Origin: SKVR01 sp964491395
GTDB lineage: Bacteria > Bacteroidota > Bacteroidia > Bacteroidales > UBA7960
Assembly (NCBI GenBank): GCA_964491395.1
Contig: CAZBGI010000007.1
Location: 1-64,000, forward strand
DNA: 64,000 nucleotides
Reading direction: 5' to 3'
The notes under the pieces: model-generated
What the model was told of the DNA's origin: nothing
Seen by the model: only the letters and a program-made list of their open reading frames with translations
Database searches by the model: none
Shown here: positions 42,912-52,433 of the stretch, one piece after another
Position numbering within the stretch: the first letter of the stretch is position 1
How the letters are laid out: each line of letters begins with the position of its first letter
Made by a program: the position numbers and the translations under genes

Positions 42912-43910
42912 TTATTCACGGTACACAACCGCAATTACCGTTTGCCCTACAGCCAGCAGGGTGGAAGTATCAATGTTGTCCATCGTATCGTCAACCGTGT
43001 GCCAGTAATCGAAAAAGCCGTGGGGAGTATTATCTCTTTGATCGATAATATTGATGACCGGAATATTGCGGATTTTATTAATGTAATAATGATCATCAAT
43101 AATAAATCCACCTTCTCGGTTGTAAAAGAAATGTCTAAAACCCTCCTGCCTGGCAACCATCCAAACTTTCCTGACAATATTGGGAGCATACATCATAGAG
43201 TATCCTTCATGTTTAAAAGAAGCATCTTTTGCTCCTACCATATCCAATAAAATCCCAAACCGGGCATAATAATCAGATTTATGAGGATTGTTGGCCCAGA
43301 ACTGACTCCCCAATGCCCAACTATCCTGGTCAGGAGTATTTACCAGCTGGTGTTGGCCATAATCTTCTGCATCAAAAAATGCAATGTCAACTCCCACTCC
43401 CGGATTATCCTGGCTGAGCAAGCGGGCAATTTCGAGCAGAACCCCCACTCCACTGGCACCATCATTGGCTCCGTCAATAGCACGATAATGATTATCAGGA
43501 TTGGGATCGTGATCAGCCCAGGGTCGGCTATCCCAATGGGCACAAAGCAATATTCGGTTTTTTTTCTCCGGCTGAAAACTCCCTATAAAGTTTCGTGCAT
43601 GCAATACAGTACCATCAGAAGCTCTCAACCTTGCATTCTGAACATACACAGTATCAGCAAATCGCTTCAAATTTTCTTCGAGCCAGTCACCGCATGCCTC
43701 ATGCGCAGCGGTATTGGGGACTCTCGGACCAAAAGCTACCTGCCTGGCAACAAAGGAATATGCCGAATCGGCATTGAAGGCAGGTACTGAAGGAATATTT
43801 GCAGAGGAAGTTTCCCTTTCTTCATTCTGATTTCGCTTTTCACTATCGCGACCGCAACCTGCTGTCAACAGCAATAAGGCGAGCAACCCAATATACATTT
43901 TTTTTATCAT
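42912..43910 (-). CDS. M28-family zinc peptidase lipoprotein (glutaminyl cyclase-like)
   Basis: 332 aa from ATG 43910. Signal peptide with lipobox TAGC (C19), a hydrophilic linker, then an M28 metallo-domain: AHWDSRPWADHD (H125, D127), DGANDGASGVGVLLEIAR (D150, E160), FFDAEDYG (D180) and a late HTVDDTMDNI. Two zinc ions are expected. The GPRVPNTAAHEACGDWLEE opening is typical of the glutaminyl-peptide cyclotransferase-like branch, so the activity may be N-terminal Gln cyclisation (common for exported Bacteroidota proteins) rather than aminopeptidase. Transcribed alone. Confidence 0.88.
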   Translation of the reverse strand: MIKKMYIGLLALLLLTAGCGRDSEKRNQNEERETSSANIPSVPAFNADSAYSFVARQVAFGPRVPNTAAHEACGDWLEENLKRFADTVYVQNARLRASDGTVLHARNFIGSFQPEKKNRILLCAHWDSRPWADHDPNPDNHYRAIDGANDGASGVGVLLEIARLLSQDNPGVGVDIAFFDAEDYGQHQLVNTPDQDSWALGSQFWANNPHKSDYYARFGILLDMVGAKDASFKHEGYSMMYAPNIVRKVWMVARQEGFRHFFYNREGGFIIDDHYYINKIRNIPVINIIDQRDNTPHGFFDYWHTVDDTMDNIDTSTLLAVGQTVIAVVYRE

Positions 43911-44262
43911 ATCAATGAAAGTAAAATTCAGTTTAATTATCAGACCGCCTCTGTATAAGCCATCTTTTAACAATTGTACAAACCTAAAGATAATTTACCA
44001 TATAAGTTCTGAAGTTAACAATTATTTATCTTGTTCTCTCTTGTTTGCTCATTACAAATATTCTTGCTCCTTTCTGTTTTTTATTGCATCAGGTATATAT
44101 ACCTGCACAATCGCTGGTGTTTGTACCTGATTGCATACTTAAGTTTTTTTTTAGTTTTATGCATAATATTTTTATTGAAAAAATGTCACATTATCTTAAT
44201 TTAGTGGACTTCAATAAAACCTTTGATGCAGAGGACTGGTAATGCTAAAAAAACAAGTGTGA

Positions 44263-44961
44263 ATGAATCCCAAAAAATCAATAACCGTGAAAGAGAAAGA
44301 TTCTAACGTTTTGGGATTGAGCTATAAAGAGCAATTGCTGTTCTATGAAAAGATTTTTTCTTCCCTGAATGCCATTATTTTTGTTTTTGATCTTAACAAC
44401 TACAGGATGTTATGGGTCAACGATGCTTTTAAAAAGATTCTGGGATACAAGAACAGCACAGAAAAAATCCCTGAGGATGTTTTATTGGAAATTTATCATC
44501 CTGACGACAGAGATTTATTGGCAGACATAAAAAAATATTTCAAAAGAAAGAAGAAAGGAACCTATACTGCTATTTTCAAGTTTCGCAACAGCAAAGGAAA
44601 ATATATATGGCTTTGCTCGGTGGCGAATTTATTCAGGCGAACGCCCGATAACTCTGTATTTGAAATGGTGGGGGTTTCTATCAATTTCTCCAACGAACTC
44701 AGTTATGGCAAGAATCTGAAAGTGGTATCACGCGAACAACTAAAGCAAAGCAACAAACCCATTATTGAGCAACTAACAAAACGCGAAAGAGAACTGACAC
44801 GATATTTTGCCCAGGGATACCAAACAAAAGAAATTGCAGAAATGATTGGAGTGAGTTTTCACACGGTTAACAATCACCGAAAAAACATCCTGAAAAAACT
44901 GGGATTTAAAAACATTGCCAGCCTGGTAAACTTTGCCGTTGAGCATGGCCTCAATGAATAG
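44263..44961 (+). CDS. PAS-LuxR transcriptional regulator
   Basis: 232 aa. A PAS domain with PAC extension (~25-145; FVFDLNNYRMLWVNDAFKKILGY, YHPDDRD, KGKYIWL) and a C-terminal LuxR/GerE helix-turn-helix (~165-230; LTKRERELTRYFAQGYQTKEIAEMIGVSFHTVNNHRKNILKKL). A free-standing cytoplasmic sensor-regulator, without a receiver domain. The ligand is unknown and no obvious target is adjacent. Confidence 0.88.
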   Translation: MNPKKSITVKEKDSNVLGLSYKEQLLFYEKIFSSLNAIIFVFDLNNYRMLWVNDAFKKILGYKNSTEKIPEDVLLEIYHPDDRDLLADIKKYFKRKKKGTYTAIFKFRNSKGKYIWLCSVANLFRRTPDNSVFEMVGVSINFSNELSYGKNLKVVSREQLKQSNKPIIEQLTKRERELTRYFAQGYQTKEIAEMIGVSFHTVNNHRKNILKKLGFKNIASLVNFAVEHGLNE

Positions 44962-45039
44962 GTAAAATACAATGTCCCGGTGCCAATGTGCAAAATATCA
45001 GCAGGCAGATTGACTATGTAACCCGCAATACAAGGGCAT

Positions 45040-46710
45040 TTATTCCTTTATAAACTTACTGCTATGCATCTTGTTATGCTCAAATACCTGAAGGATATAA
45101 ACGCCGGGAGCCAGTGAAGAAACATCAACACCGGCAGCTGATCCCTCATGCTTCGCCTGAAGCATTACCCTGCCGGCCACATCGGTTATGGTATACCCAT
45201 AGATTGTCTCGTCTATAGCAGAGATATACAACAAATCCTTCACAGGATTGGGATATACCCAAAGTTCTTGTTGTGAATAGTCCGATACATGCGTGATAAA
45301 GAATGATTTGCAAAGAGAGTTGGTTCCGGTGCTCAATTCAAGAGAAGAATTGGGTGCCAGAATTTCAAAACACAACTCGTTTGAGGAGGTGGGAGGAGCA
45401 TAGTCATTGCTGCTGCCCACATCAAGCAAAAACTCCCCGCCAGGCATGATGTCAAGGCCATTATAATTCTCATAGAAAAACTGTTTTGCACAATTTGTAC
45501 CACCACTCCTGGGCGAAAATACAGAAAGGGCATGTACAGGCTCCTCTCCATTGTTACGAATAGTCAAAGATGCATCAAAGTCAAAACTGGTGGCAATGGT
45601 TTCACCCCCAAAATCCTGGTAGTTAATAACAATATTACTTATCTCAAAATCAAGCAATTCAATATCGGCCCATGGATAAGCCGTATCATCCTGCTCGCCC
45701 GAAGGGAAGGCATACAATCCAATTTGTTCTGAAAGGGAGGTGCCTGAAAAAACTATCTGATTGTCAACGACAACAAAATCAACATTCTCAACATACTCTT
45801 CAAAGTACAAATGACTGTTTTCTTTTGCAGCTTCCGGTTTTATTAGCACAATCTGATCGTTTTCTTTTCCCATTACCCAGATAGAATCATCGAAAGCTTT
45901 AATTCGCTCCAAATCTGCCAGCTCATCTTCCAGCAATACTACCACTGTTTCAAAGTCCGGATCTGTTTTTTCCAGCCCGGATGGGGAAAGAAGATAAACC
46001 CATGAGTCATGGAAAATAATATCAACAACCAGTTTGTCTGGGGAATAAGTATCTACAATCTCACCGTCCATGTTGCCCACATATAAGTTATCACCGCTCC
46101 TTAGCAGAATACTCTCATCATTCAGAAACAAAACCTGCTCAAGAGCAAATTCATATTCCTTCTCCCATACAACGTCTCCATGGGCATCAACCATTACAAC
46201 TAAATTAAAATCAGGAGCTTCCCCACCAGCGAGCAGCAGCTTGCCTGTGGGATCTACATCCATGCTGACAGGGGTAAACATATAATACTCCGCCCATTCA
46301 TCTCCACGGTACAGCGTTTGGTATTCAATATTCCCGTCAGTCTGAAGTTTAGAAATTACAATGGGTTCTGTTCCGTAATATGTATCGTCAGCATAAAGGA
46401 AACCGGCAGTATATATATAACCCTCCCGGGCATGAACCAGATCAAAGTTTCCGCCCATGTTGTACTTTTCCATGGTTCCTTTATCCCACATCAATTCTCC
46501 CTGTGTGTCGAAAGCAAAAAGCCTGTTGGTGGAACATCCAAAGGATTCGGTATACCCTGTTACCAGTATAAGGGAGTCATGAACCAACGCCATGTCTGCG
46601 GGGTATGATTTATTGAAGGATTGCTGATCCAGCACGCGGGTCCACAAGGGATTGGAAATGGTTGTTTGCCATACAAACAACATGGCTGCAAAAAGGGGAA
46701 AATGCTTCAT
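45040..46710 (-). CDS. Secreted T9SS cargo protein with C-terminal sorting domain
   Basis: 556 aa. N-terminal signal peptide (1-19). The middle part is probably a beta-propeller-like delivery of repeated ~45-residue blades (segments such as LVHDSLILVTGYTES and LLLAGGEAPDFNLVVMVDAHG). The last ~80 residues are a type A sorting domain: LWVYPNPVKDLLYIS, YTITDVAGRVML, VDVSSLAPGVYILQV, ending SKFIKE. Such proteins cross the outer membrane by the type IX system and are attached to the surface or released. I see no enzyme motif. Confidence 0.88.
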   Translation of the reverse strand: MKHFPLFAAMLFVWQTTISNPLWTRVLDQQSFNKSYPADMALVHDSLILVTGYTESFGCSTNRLFAFDTQGELMWDKGTMEKYNMGGNFDLVHAREGYIYTAGFLYADDTYYGTEPIVISKLQTDGNIEYQTLYRGDEWAEYYMFTPVSMDVDPTGKLLLAGGEAPDFNLVVMVDAHGDVVWEKEYEFALEQVLFLNDESILLRSGDNLYVGNMDGEIVDTYSPDKLVVDIIFHDSWVYLLSPSGLEKTDPDFETVVVLLEDELADLERIKAFDDSIWVMGKENDQIVLIKPEAAKENSHLYFEEYVENVDFVVVDNQIVFSGTSLSEQIGLYAFPSGEQDDTAYPWADIELLDFEISNIVINYQDFGGETIATSFDFDASLTIRNNGEEPVHALSVFSPRSGGTNCAKQFFYENYNGLDIMPGGEFLLDVGSSNDYAPPTSSNELCFEILAPNSSLELSTGTNSLCKSFFITHVSDYSQQELWVYPNPVKDLLYISAIDETIYGYTITDVAGRVMLQAKHEGSAAGVDVSSLAPGVYILQVFEHNKMHSSKFIKE

Positions 46711-47106
46711 GGGTTTTGGTTTTTAAGGTAAAACAAAAGATTAAAACCAACAGAACATCATTTGGTCGAAGGATAACAGTCCTGACCTGATAATATAATC
46801 ACCAAAAATATAGTATTAGAAGAAATTTTCCAAGTAATATGCGGAATATTTTTTTTTATTACATGCAGCAGGGGATGGATGCTTCATTTCAGTGCGTTTC
46901 GCTTTGCATGTATAATAATTTCATACTAAAAAATTATTACAGCAGGTTAGTTGATGGCGGCTCCAAAGCATATTTTGTTGAGCAAAGCGAAGCACCCAAA
47001 TTTTTCTACCGGACACTATGATAAGAATTCCCGAAAAAAAATCTGGCTCAGCCGCATTTTGTCGTTATACCTGCCTATATTTGTAAATTCCAAAACTTAC
47101 CGTATC
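46711..47106. other. Divergent intergenic region upstream of the WYL regulator
   Basis: 396 bp. The frame of the WYL gene is open back to 46951, but that part shows no family sequence and contains the promoter element at 47076-47083. No RNA gene was seen. Confidence 0.45.
47076..47083 (+). promoter_or_regulatory. -7 element of the WYL regulator gene
   Basis: TATATTTG fits TAnnTTTG exactly, ~24 bp before the ATG at 47107, supporting that start. The -33 is unclear. Confidence 0.4.
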
Positions 47107-48018
47107 ATGACCAAAAGAGAATCTATTACCCGCCATAACCTCATCATCAATAAAGTAAAGCGAACCCCGTGCTCGTTTGAAGAGATTTCGAGATACCTGC
47201 AGTATGAATCTGAGATCCAGGCCTATGATTTTACTATCTCTAAACGTACCTTTCAACGCGATCTGAATGACATCAGAAGCATCTACAACATTGACATCCA
47301 ATTCGATAGCAGGAGAAAGGTCTACCGCGTGGAGCTGGATCAGAGTTCAGAAATCAATGAACGCCTGCTGGAGGCTTTTGACACTTTCAATGCTTTGAAT
47401 GTCAGAGAAAACCTTGCCGACTACATTCATCTTGAAAAAAGAAGACCCCAGGGAACAGAAAATCTTTATGGCCTGCTTCACGCCATTCGCAACCGCCTGC
47501 AGATCTCCTTTGTGCATCATAAATTCTGGGACGACAACCCTACGGTGCGAGAGGTACAACCTTATGCCCTGAAAGAGTTCAGAAACCGATGGTACATCAT
47601 GGGGAAAAATCTGGGTGATAATAAAATTAAAAGCTTTGCCCTTGACCGGCTGAGGGATTTGGATATTACCAAGAAAAAATTCGGCCCTCCCAGCGAATTT
47701 GATATGCACAAACATTTTAAGTATTGTTTCGGCATTATCAGCCCCAACAATCAACAACCTGAAGAAATCATTCTATCTTTTACACCACTACAGGGGAAAT
47801 ACATCAAAACGCTTCCCCTTCACGAAACACAGGAAATTTTAATTGACAATAAAAAAGAGTTTCGCATTAAAGTCACCCTGTTCATCACCTATGATTTGCT
47901 AATGGAAATACTCTCTTTTGGTGATAGTGTAGAAGTAATTCACCCGCCTGCACTGGTTGAAGAAATTGTAAGTACTTACAGGAGTGCCCTGAAACAATAT
48001 GAGCAGCGCAGCAAATAA
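47107..48018 (+). CDS. WYL-domain transcriptional regulator
   Basis: 303 aa. N-terminal winged helix (~1-65; KRTPCSFEEISRYLQYE, SKRTFQRDLNDIRSIY), then a WYL domain (~115-195; HAIRNRLQISFVHHKF, LKEFRNRWYIMGKN, FALDRLRDLDITKKKF) and a WCX C-terminal extension (~230-300). WYL domains bind nucleic acid or nucleotide ligands and in many bacteria control DNA-damage or defence genes. No defence system is adjacent here. Confidence 0.88.
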   Translation: MTKRESITRHNLIINKVKRTPCSFEEISRYLQYESEIQAYDFTISKRTFQRDLNDIRSIYNIDIQFDSRRKVYRVELDQSSEINERLLEAFDTFNALNVRENLADYIHLEKRRPQGTENLYGLLHAIRNRLQISFVHHKFWDDNPTVREVQPYALKEFRNRWYIMGKNLGDNKIKSFALDRLRDLDITKKKFGPPSEFDMHKHFKYCFGIISPNNQQPEEIILSFTPLQGKYIKTLPLHETQEILIDNKKEFRIKVTLFITYDLLMEILSFGDSVEVIHPPALVEEIVSTYRSALKQYEQRSK

Positions 48019-48047
48019 AAAACCTCCGGACAAAAAGCCCGAAGGTT
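48015..48047 (-). terminator. Terminator of the Met gamma-lyase-like gene
   Basis: AACCTCCGG (48021-48029) and CCGAAGGTT (48039-48047) form a stem with one mismatch. On the minus strand TTTTTTATTT follows directly. Confidence 0.65.
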
Positions 48048-48112
48048 AGCGTGTTGTTTTGATAATATAGGTGTTTTAAAAGGGTGCGATAGAAAAAACT
48101 TCTGTCTATTTA

Positions 48113-49312
48113 CTAAACGAAGTTGAGCTCTTTCAGGGAATCGTGTATCATAGTAAAGGTGCGCTCAATATCATTATCCAGCCCCACAGAAAAACGAACC
48201 AGTCCTTCTGACATTCCCATTTCTTTTTGCACTTCTTCGGGAACTTCGCTGGAAGTACTTTTTCCGGAGTTGCTGAACAGTGTTTTGAAGTAGCCAAGAC
48301 TTACAGCCAGGTAACCAACTCCCTTTTCCTGCATTTTCTCCATTAACTGGCTTGCTCTTTCTGCGGTATCCATATCAATGGCAATCATACCTCCAAAGCC
48401 AAATTCGGGGTTCATAATTTTCTTGAACAGTTCATGCTGCGGATGTTCAGGGAGTCCGGGATAGTTGAACTTCAGTCCGATTTCCCTGAACTTTTTGGCC
48501 AGGAACATGGCATTGTGACTGTGCTGCTTCATGCGGATGTGCAAAGTATGCAGGTTTTTGTGAATGCTTGAGGAGCGTAAGGGGTCGAGCACAGGACCCA
48601 GCAACATCGCCGTACCGGTATTTACATCGGCCAAATCGTTGATAAACTGCTCATCAGCACATATGGCTCCGGCTACACAATCATTTTTTCCGTTGATAAA
48701 CTTGGTCATACTATACACTACAATGTGAGCTCCCAATTTGGCCGGTGCTACAATCATAGGGGTAAAAGTATTGTCTACCAGAAGTTTGATGCCATTGTCG
48801 TCCGCTATTTTTGCCAAAGCCTCGATATCGCAAATCTGCAGCAGAGGGTTGGTCATGGTTTCGGTATAGATAAGGCGGGTATTGGGTCGTATTGCCTCTT
48901 TTATCGATTCATGGTTGGTTGGATCAACAAAGCTTACCTCAATCTGAAATTTTTTCAGGTAGTTGGCCAGAAAGGCGAAGGTTCCTCCATATGTAGTTAC
49001 CGAAGAAACAATATGTGAGCCACAATCGCATAATTGCAAAATCGCAGAGGTTATTGCCGCCATTCCAGAGGCTGTTACCCAGGCACTTTCAGTACCTTCC
49101 ATGGCAGCCAATGCATCAGCCAGGTAGCGGTTGGAAGGATTCCAGTGACGAGAGTAAAGGAAACAACCTTCCTGTTCGCCATGGAAGGTATCAACCATGG
49201 TATTGGCCTGTAAAAAAGTGTATGTTGCTGAATCTGTGATAGAAGGATTAACATCTCCGAATTCTCCGAACTGTTGTAAATCCTGAATGTTAGATGCCGG
49301 GTCAAATTTCAT
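48113..49312 (-). CDS. PLP-dependent trans-sulfuration enzyme, methionine gamma-lyase-like
   Basis: 399 aa from ATG 49312 (MKFDPASNIQDLQQFGEFGD); the upstream frame extension to 49435 is not family-like. Cys/Met-metabolism PLP enzyme: SRHWNPSN, TASGMAAITSAI (phosphate-binding), DNTFTPMI, and the PLP lysine K204 in SMTKFINGKND. The loop after the lysine reads GKND where many family members have GHSD, so the active site is somewhat unusual. Methionine gamma-lyase (to methanethiol, 2-oxobutyrate and ammonia) is the best guess; cystathionine gamma-lyase is the alternative. Divergent from an Lrp/AsnC regulator. Confidence 0.82.
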   Translation of the reverse strand: MKFDPASNIQDLQQFGEFGDVNPSITDSATYTFLQANTMVDTFHGEQEGCFLYSRHWNPSNRYLADALAAMEGTESAWVTASGMAAITSAILQLCDCGSHIVSSVTTYGGTFAFLANYLKKFQIEVSFVDPTNHESIKEAIRPNTRLIYTETMTNPLLQICDIEALAKIADDNGIKLLVDNTFTPMIVAPAKLGAHIVVYSMTKFINGKNDCVAGAICADEQFINDLADVNTGTAMLLGPVLDPLRSSSIHKNLHTLHIRMKQHSHNAMFLAKKFREIGLKFNYPGLPEHPQHELFKKIMNPEFGFGGMIAIDMDTAERASQLMEKMQEKGVGYLAVSLGYFKTLFSNSGKSTSSEVPEEVQKEMGMSEGLVRFSVGLDNDIERTFTMIHDSLKELNFV

Positions 49313-49458
49313 GATATAGGGCTTTGTAATGAATGAATAGTTTTGACAACTGTGTTTTGAACCTGACAAAAATAATAATTTTACAACATAATCCCCTCTC
49401 TTGCAAAAAATATTTACCTTTTTCTTTTCATTCACTTACAGTTTAAATCTTTTTATTG

Positions 49459-49466
49459 TATTTTTG
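49459..49466 (+). promoter_or_regulatory. -7 element of the Lrp/AsnC gene
   Basis: TATTTTTG matches TAnnTTTG, ~31 bp before the ATG. The -33 is not clear. Confidence 0.35.
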
Positions 49467-49496
49467 CATCATATTGTCACATAACCTCCAAATAAA

Positions 49497-49988
49497 ATGA
49501 ACGGTAACTTTCAAATCGACAAAACCGATCAAAAAATTCTTGACATTCTTACAGAAAATGCCCGAATGGCATTTCTTGAAGTTGCCAGGATGTGCGGAAT
49601 TAGTGGAGCTGCCGTGCATCAAAGGGTGCAAAAGCTCATGGATGCCGGAATCATCAAAGGGTCGCAATTCAACCTCAATCCCAAAGGGCTGGGTTACCAA
49701 ACCTGCGCCTACATTGGCATCCAGGTAAACCTTAATGCCAACTCAACCCACCAGGAAGTATTTCAGAAAATCATGGAGATACCTGAAATTGTAGAATGTC
49801 ACCACATATCAGGCAAATATTCATTGTTTGTTAAGGTGTACACCAAAAACAATGAACATCTGAAAAAAATTATCGTTGAGCATATACAATCCATCGTGGA
49901 AGTTACCAGCACAGAAACTTTTATCTCGCTGGAAGAAGGCTTCACCCGAAACCTCCCTGTCAACATGGGAGATATTACGAGTTTTTAG
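49497..49988 (+). CDS. Lrp/AsnC-family transcriptional regulator
   Basis: 163 aa. N-terminal helix-turn-helix (~8-58; IDKTDQKILDILTENARMAFLEVARMCGISGAAVHQRVQKL) and C-terminal ligand-binding RAM domain (~75-150; GIQVNLNA, VVECHHISGKYSLFVKVYTKN-like). Members respond to amino acids. The divergent layout with the methionine gamma-lyase-like gene (184-bp shared control region) suggests it controls that gene, as MdeR does for mdeA in Pseudomonas putida; this is inference. Confidence 0.92.
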   Translation: MNGNFQIDKTDQKILDILTENARMAFLEVARMCGISGAAVHQRVQKLMDAGIIKGSQFNLNPKGLGYQTCAYIGIQVNLNANSTHQEVFQKIMEIPEIVECHHISGKYSLFVKVYTKNNEHLKKIIVEHIQSIVEVTSTETFISLEEGFTRNLPVNMGDITSF

Positions 49989-50015
49989 TTAGACTAACCA
50001 TACCTCCTTTAACCC

Positions 50016-50057
50016 AAAGAAGCTCTCCGGAACCATATCCGAAGAGCTTCTTTTTTT
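50016..50057 (+). terminator. Terminator of the Lrp/AsnC gene
   Basis: AAGAAGCTCTCCGGA and TCCGAAGAGCTTCTT pair almost perfectly across a 6-nt loop and are followed by TTTTT. Confidence 0.85.
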
Positions 50058-50076
50058 ATCGTTACCATCTAATCCA

Positions 50077-51315
50077 CTATTTTTTCATTTTCTGCTTCTT
50101 GCCGTAAGTGAGTGTTCGCCATAGCCACTCCATGGGTCCAAACCGATAGTGTTTCAACCAGAAATAACTCCATATAACTTGTACTACATAAATAGCTACA
50201 GTAAGCATCATGCCCTGCACAATATCTACCTGACCGTACAACCCTAATCCATAGGAAAAGAAAATAGTGGTGGCGATCACCGACTGCATCAGATAGTTTG
50301 TAAGTGCCATTCTGCCGGTTCTTTGTATAGCCCGGGTAAGCCACTGTGCATACCCCCTCTGAAAGCAAAACACGATGAGAGAAATATACACAAAAGTCAT
50401 GGCCGGGCCTCCGATTCCATGCCCTGCTAACATCAGCACAAGGCTCCAGTCTAACATTAAATAAGAACTTTGCTGAGCATATGTAACATAAAGCCAGTTT
50501 CCGGCCAAAGCTACCGGCAAGCTGAACAACAAGAGTTTTCGAAAAAAAGGCTGGTTATGTTCAAGGTTTTCCAAAACCTTACTACGGGCAATTACCATCC
50601 CCACCAGAAACATGGCAAGCACATTGGGGAAGAAAAAGAAGATACCTCCCAGAATGTTCTTATACTCCTGCAGTCGCATTTCAACAATTTCAGCGAAACT
50701 CCCTGTAGAATATACCTTGATAGCCTGCTGAAAAAGTTGGTTCATTTGCGCAGCAGAAGCCTCAAATGAAGATTCTATCTCTCTTGCAGCTTCTGGAACA
50801 GTCAGGGCAAGTTTAAAAAACAAAACCATCAGAGAAGACACTACAACAGGAATGAGCAAAATTATTGCAGCCCATACAATGAGCGATTTGTTGGATTTTT
50901 TGCGAAACAATATCATCAAAAAGCCAAAAAGGGCGTAGAAAACCAGGATATCTCCATACCATAATAATACAACATGCAACACTCCAATGGCCAGCAACCA
51001 TCCCAGTCTTCGCCGGAAAAGCCCTAAAACCCGCTTATCAGAATCTCCGGCCTTTTTCATAAAAAAGAAAAATCCTATTCCAAACAGCATAGAAAACAGG
51101 GTGTAAAACTTGCCGGTAAAGAAAAAATCAATTATCCATGTTGCTCTTTGATTCAATGAATCGGTCCACAGGGAAAATTCTCCCATTTCCGTCAGGAAAG
51201 GAGCATTCATCAGGGGCATATTGACCATTAAAATACCCAGCAAGGCAAATCCTCTGAGAAGGTCAAGAATCTCCACGCGTTCCTGTTTTTGAACAGGTTG
51301 AAAGATGGTGTTCAT
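50077..51315 (-). CDS. DUF418-family membrane protein
   Basis: 412 aa with about ten hydrophobic segments. Typical DUF418 opening ERVEILDLLRGFALLGILMVNM and C-terminal GRMALTNYLMQSVIATTIFFSYGLGLYG … YRFGPMEWLWRTLTYGK. The family belongs to the acyltransferase-3-like/YeiB group of inner-membrane proteins with no firm function. It is flanked by convergent genes with terminators and so is expressed alone. Confidence 0.88.
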   Translation of the reverse strand: MNTIFQPVQKQERVEILDLLRGFALLGILMVNMPLMNAPFLTEMGEFSLWTDSLNQRATWIIDFFFTGKFYTLFSMLFGIGFFFFMKKAGDSDKRVLGLFRRRLGWLLAIGVLHVVLLWYGDILVFYALFGFLMILFRKKSNKSLIVWAAIILLIPVVVSSLMVLFFKLALTVPEAAREIESSFEASAAQMNQLFQQAIKVYSTGSFAEIVEMRLQEYKNILGGIFFFFPNVLAMFLVGMVIARSKVLENLEHNQPFFRKLLLFSLPVALAGNWLYVTYAQQSSYLMLDWSLVLMLAGHGIGGPAMTFVYISLIVFCFQRGYAQWLTRAIQRTGRMALTNYLMQSVIATTIFFSYGLGLYGQVDIVQGMMLTVAIYVVQVIWSYFWLKHYRFGPMEWLWRTLTYGKKQKMKK

Positions 51316-51548
51316 ATTGTTTTTATTTTAGGATAATACTACAGGTTGGTTTCGGACATTCATTCAGACAAAGGACAAACGGTAGTGCTTTTTCTAAAAT
51401 TCTAAGGGCTCAACAAGGCCATTTCTATTCTTAAGTCGCACAAATTGGAGTTGAATTACAAAATCCTCAACAAATTCTGATATCAACTGCGAACATGCAT
51501 GAACCCCCAGATTAATGGTTCATGAAATCATATCATTTCGCCACGCAT

Positions 51549-51585
51549 GAAAACCCCGGGGCAGACACTCCCGGGGGTTTTTTTT
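51549..51585 (-). terminator. Terminator at the end of the sugar-oxidation operon
   Basis: AAAACCCCGGG (from 51550) and CCCGGGGGTTTTTTTT (to 51585) form a strong GC stem. The T-run is longer on the plus strand, but the only gene ending here is DUF1080 on the minus strand, where four Ts follow. Confidence 0.6.
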
Positions 51586-51608
51586 ACCGGAATCCGATTG
51601 CAGTCAGT

Positions 51609-52400
51609 CTACAACTCTTTTATCCTGATATTTCTGAACCAGACATCATCCCCGTGATCCTGCAGGGAGATGTATCCCGGTTCATATTTACCAAACCATG
51701 GATACTCAGAAAATTTGCTTTCGGCTACTTTCTTTTCCCAGTCAGAGGTACCCAGGTGGTATTCCAGAACTACCTCACCATTCTGGCGGTGCACTACGGT
51801 GCCACGATATACCATAATTTCTGCCAGGTTCCATTCTCCGGCAGGGTTGGCATTTTGAGGTTTGGCAGGAATCAGGTCGTACAATGAACCTGCTTGTCTG
51901 TTGCCGTCAACTCCTAAATCGGCATCGATATGCTTTTCATTATCAAGAATCTGCATTTCAGGAGCAGACTTCCAGATGGGTTCATCTTCAATTTCCTGCC
52001 CCAGGTAGAAAATGCCGCTGTTGCCACCGGGAGAAACTTTCCACTCCAGTTTGAGATGGAAATCCAGGAATTTCTGGTCATAGATAATATCACCGCCTTG
52101 ACCACCGGCTTCACCAGTCCCAGTACCCTGAACTTTTAAGGCGCCATCTTCAATAATCCAGCCAGATGAGGGGAAAGCTTCCTGATTGTATCCACGCCAG
52201 CCATCAAAAGATTCTCCGTCAAAAAGCATGACAAAACCGTCCTCTTTCTCTTCCTGTGATAATGTATTCATAGCTACTTCCTCCGTTTCTTGCGTTTCTT
52301 GCTTTTCTTCTTCTTGTTTGGGACCCTGGGCACAGGAACTGAGCAAAGCTCCGCTTATTATCAGACTCAACAACAAGATTAATACGCTCGTTTTCTTCAT
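51609..52400 (-). CDS. DUF1080 (3-keto-disaccharide hydrolase-like) lipoprotein
   Basis: 263 aa. Lipoprotein signal with lipobox LSSC (C23), a Glu/Gln-rich linker, then a lectin-like jelly-roll DUF1080 domain (~55-263; FVMLFDGESFDGWRG, EWKVSPGGNSGIFYLG, PEMQILDN, PGYISLQDHGDDVWFRNIRIKEL). Members of this family have been shown to cleave 3-keto-glycosides after oxidation by Gfo/Idh/MocA enzymes. It follows two such oxidoreductase genes, so the same job is likely here. Last gene of the operon. Confidence 0.88.
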   Translation of the reverse strand: MKKTSVLILLLSLIISGALLSSCAQGPKQEEEKQETQETEEVAMNTLSQEEKEDGFVMLFDGESFDGWRGYNQEAFPSSGWIIEDGALKVQGTGTGEAGGQGGDIIYDQKFLDFHLKLEWKVSPGGNSGIFYLGQEIEDEPIWKSAPEMQILDNEKHIDADLGVDGNRQAGSLYDLIPAKPQNANPAGEWNLAEIMVYRGTVVHRQNGEVVLEYHLGTSDWEKKVAESKFSEYPWFGKYEPGYISLQDHGDDVWFRNIRIKEL

Positions 52401-52433
52401 GATAAAACAATTTTGGGTTAATACTAATAACTT

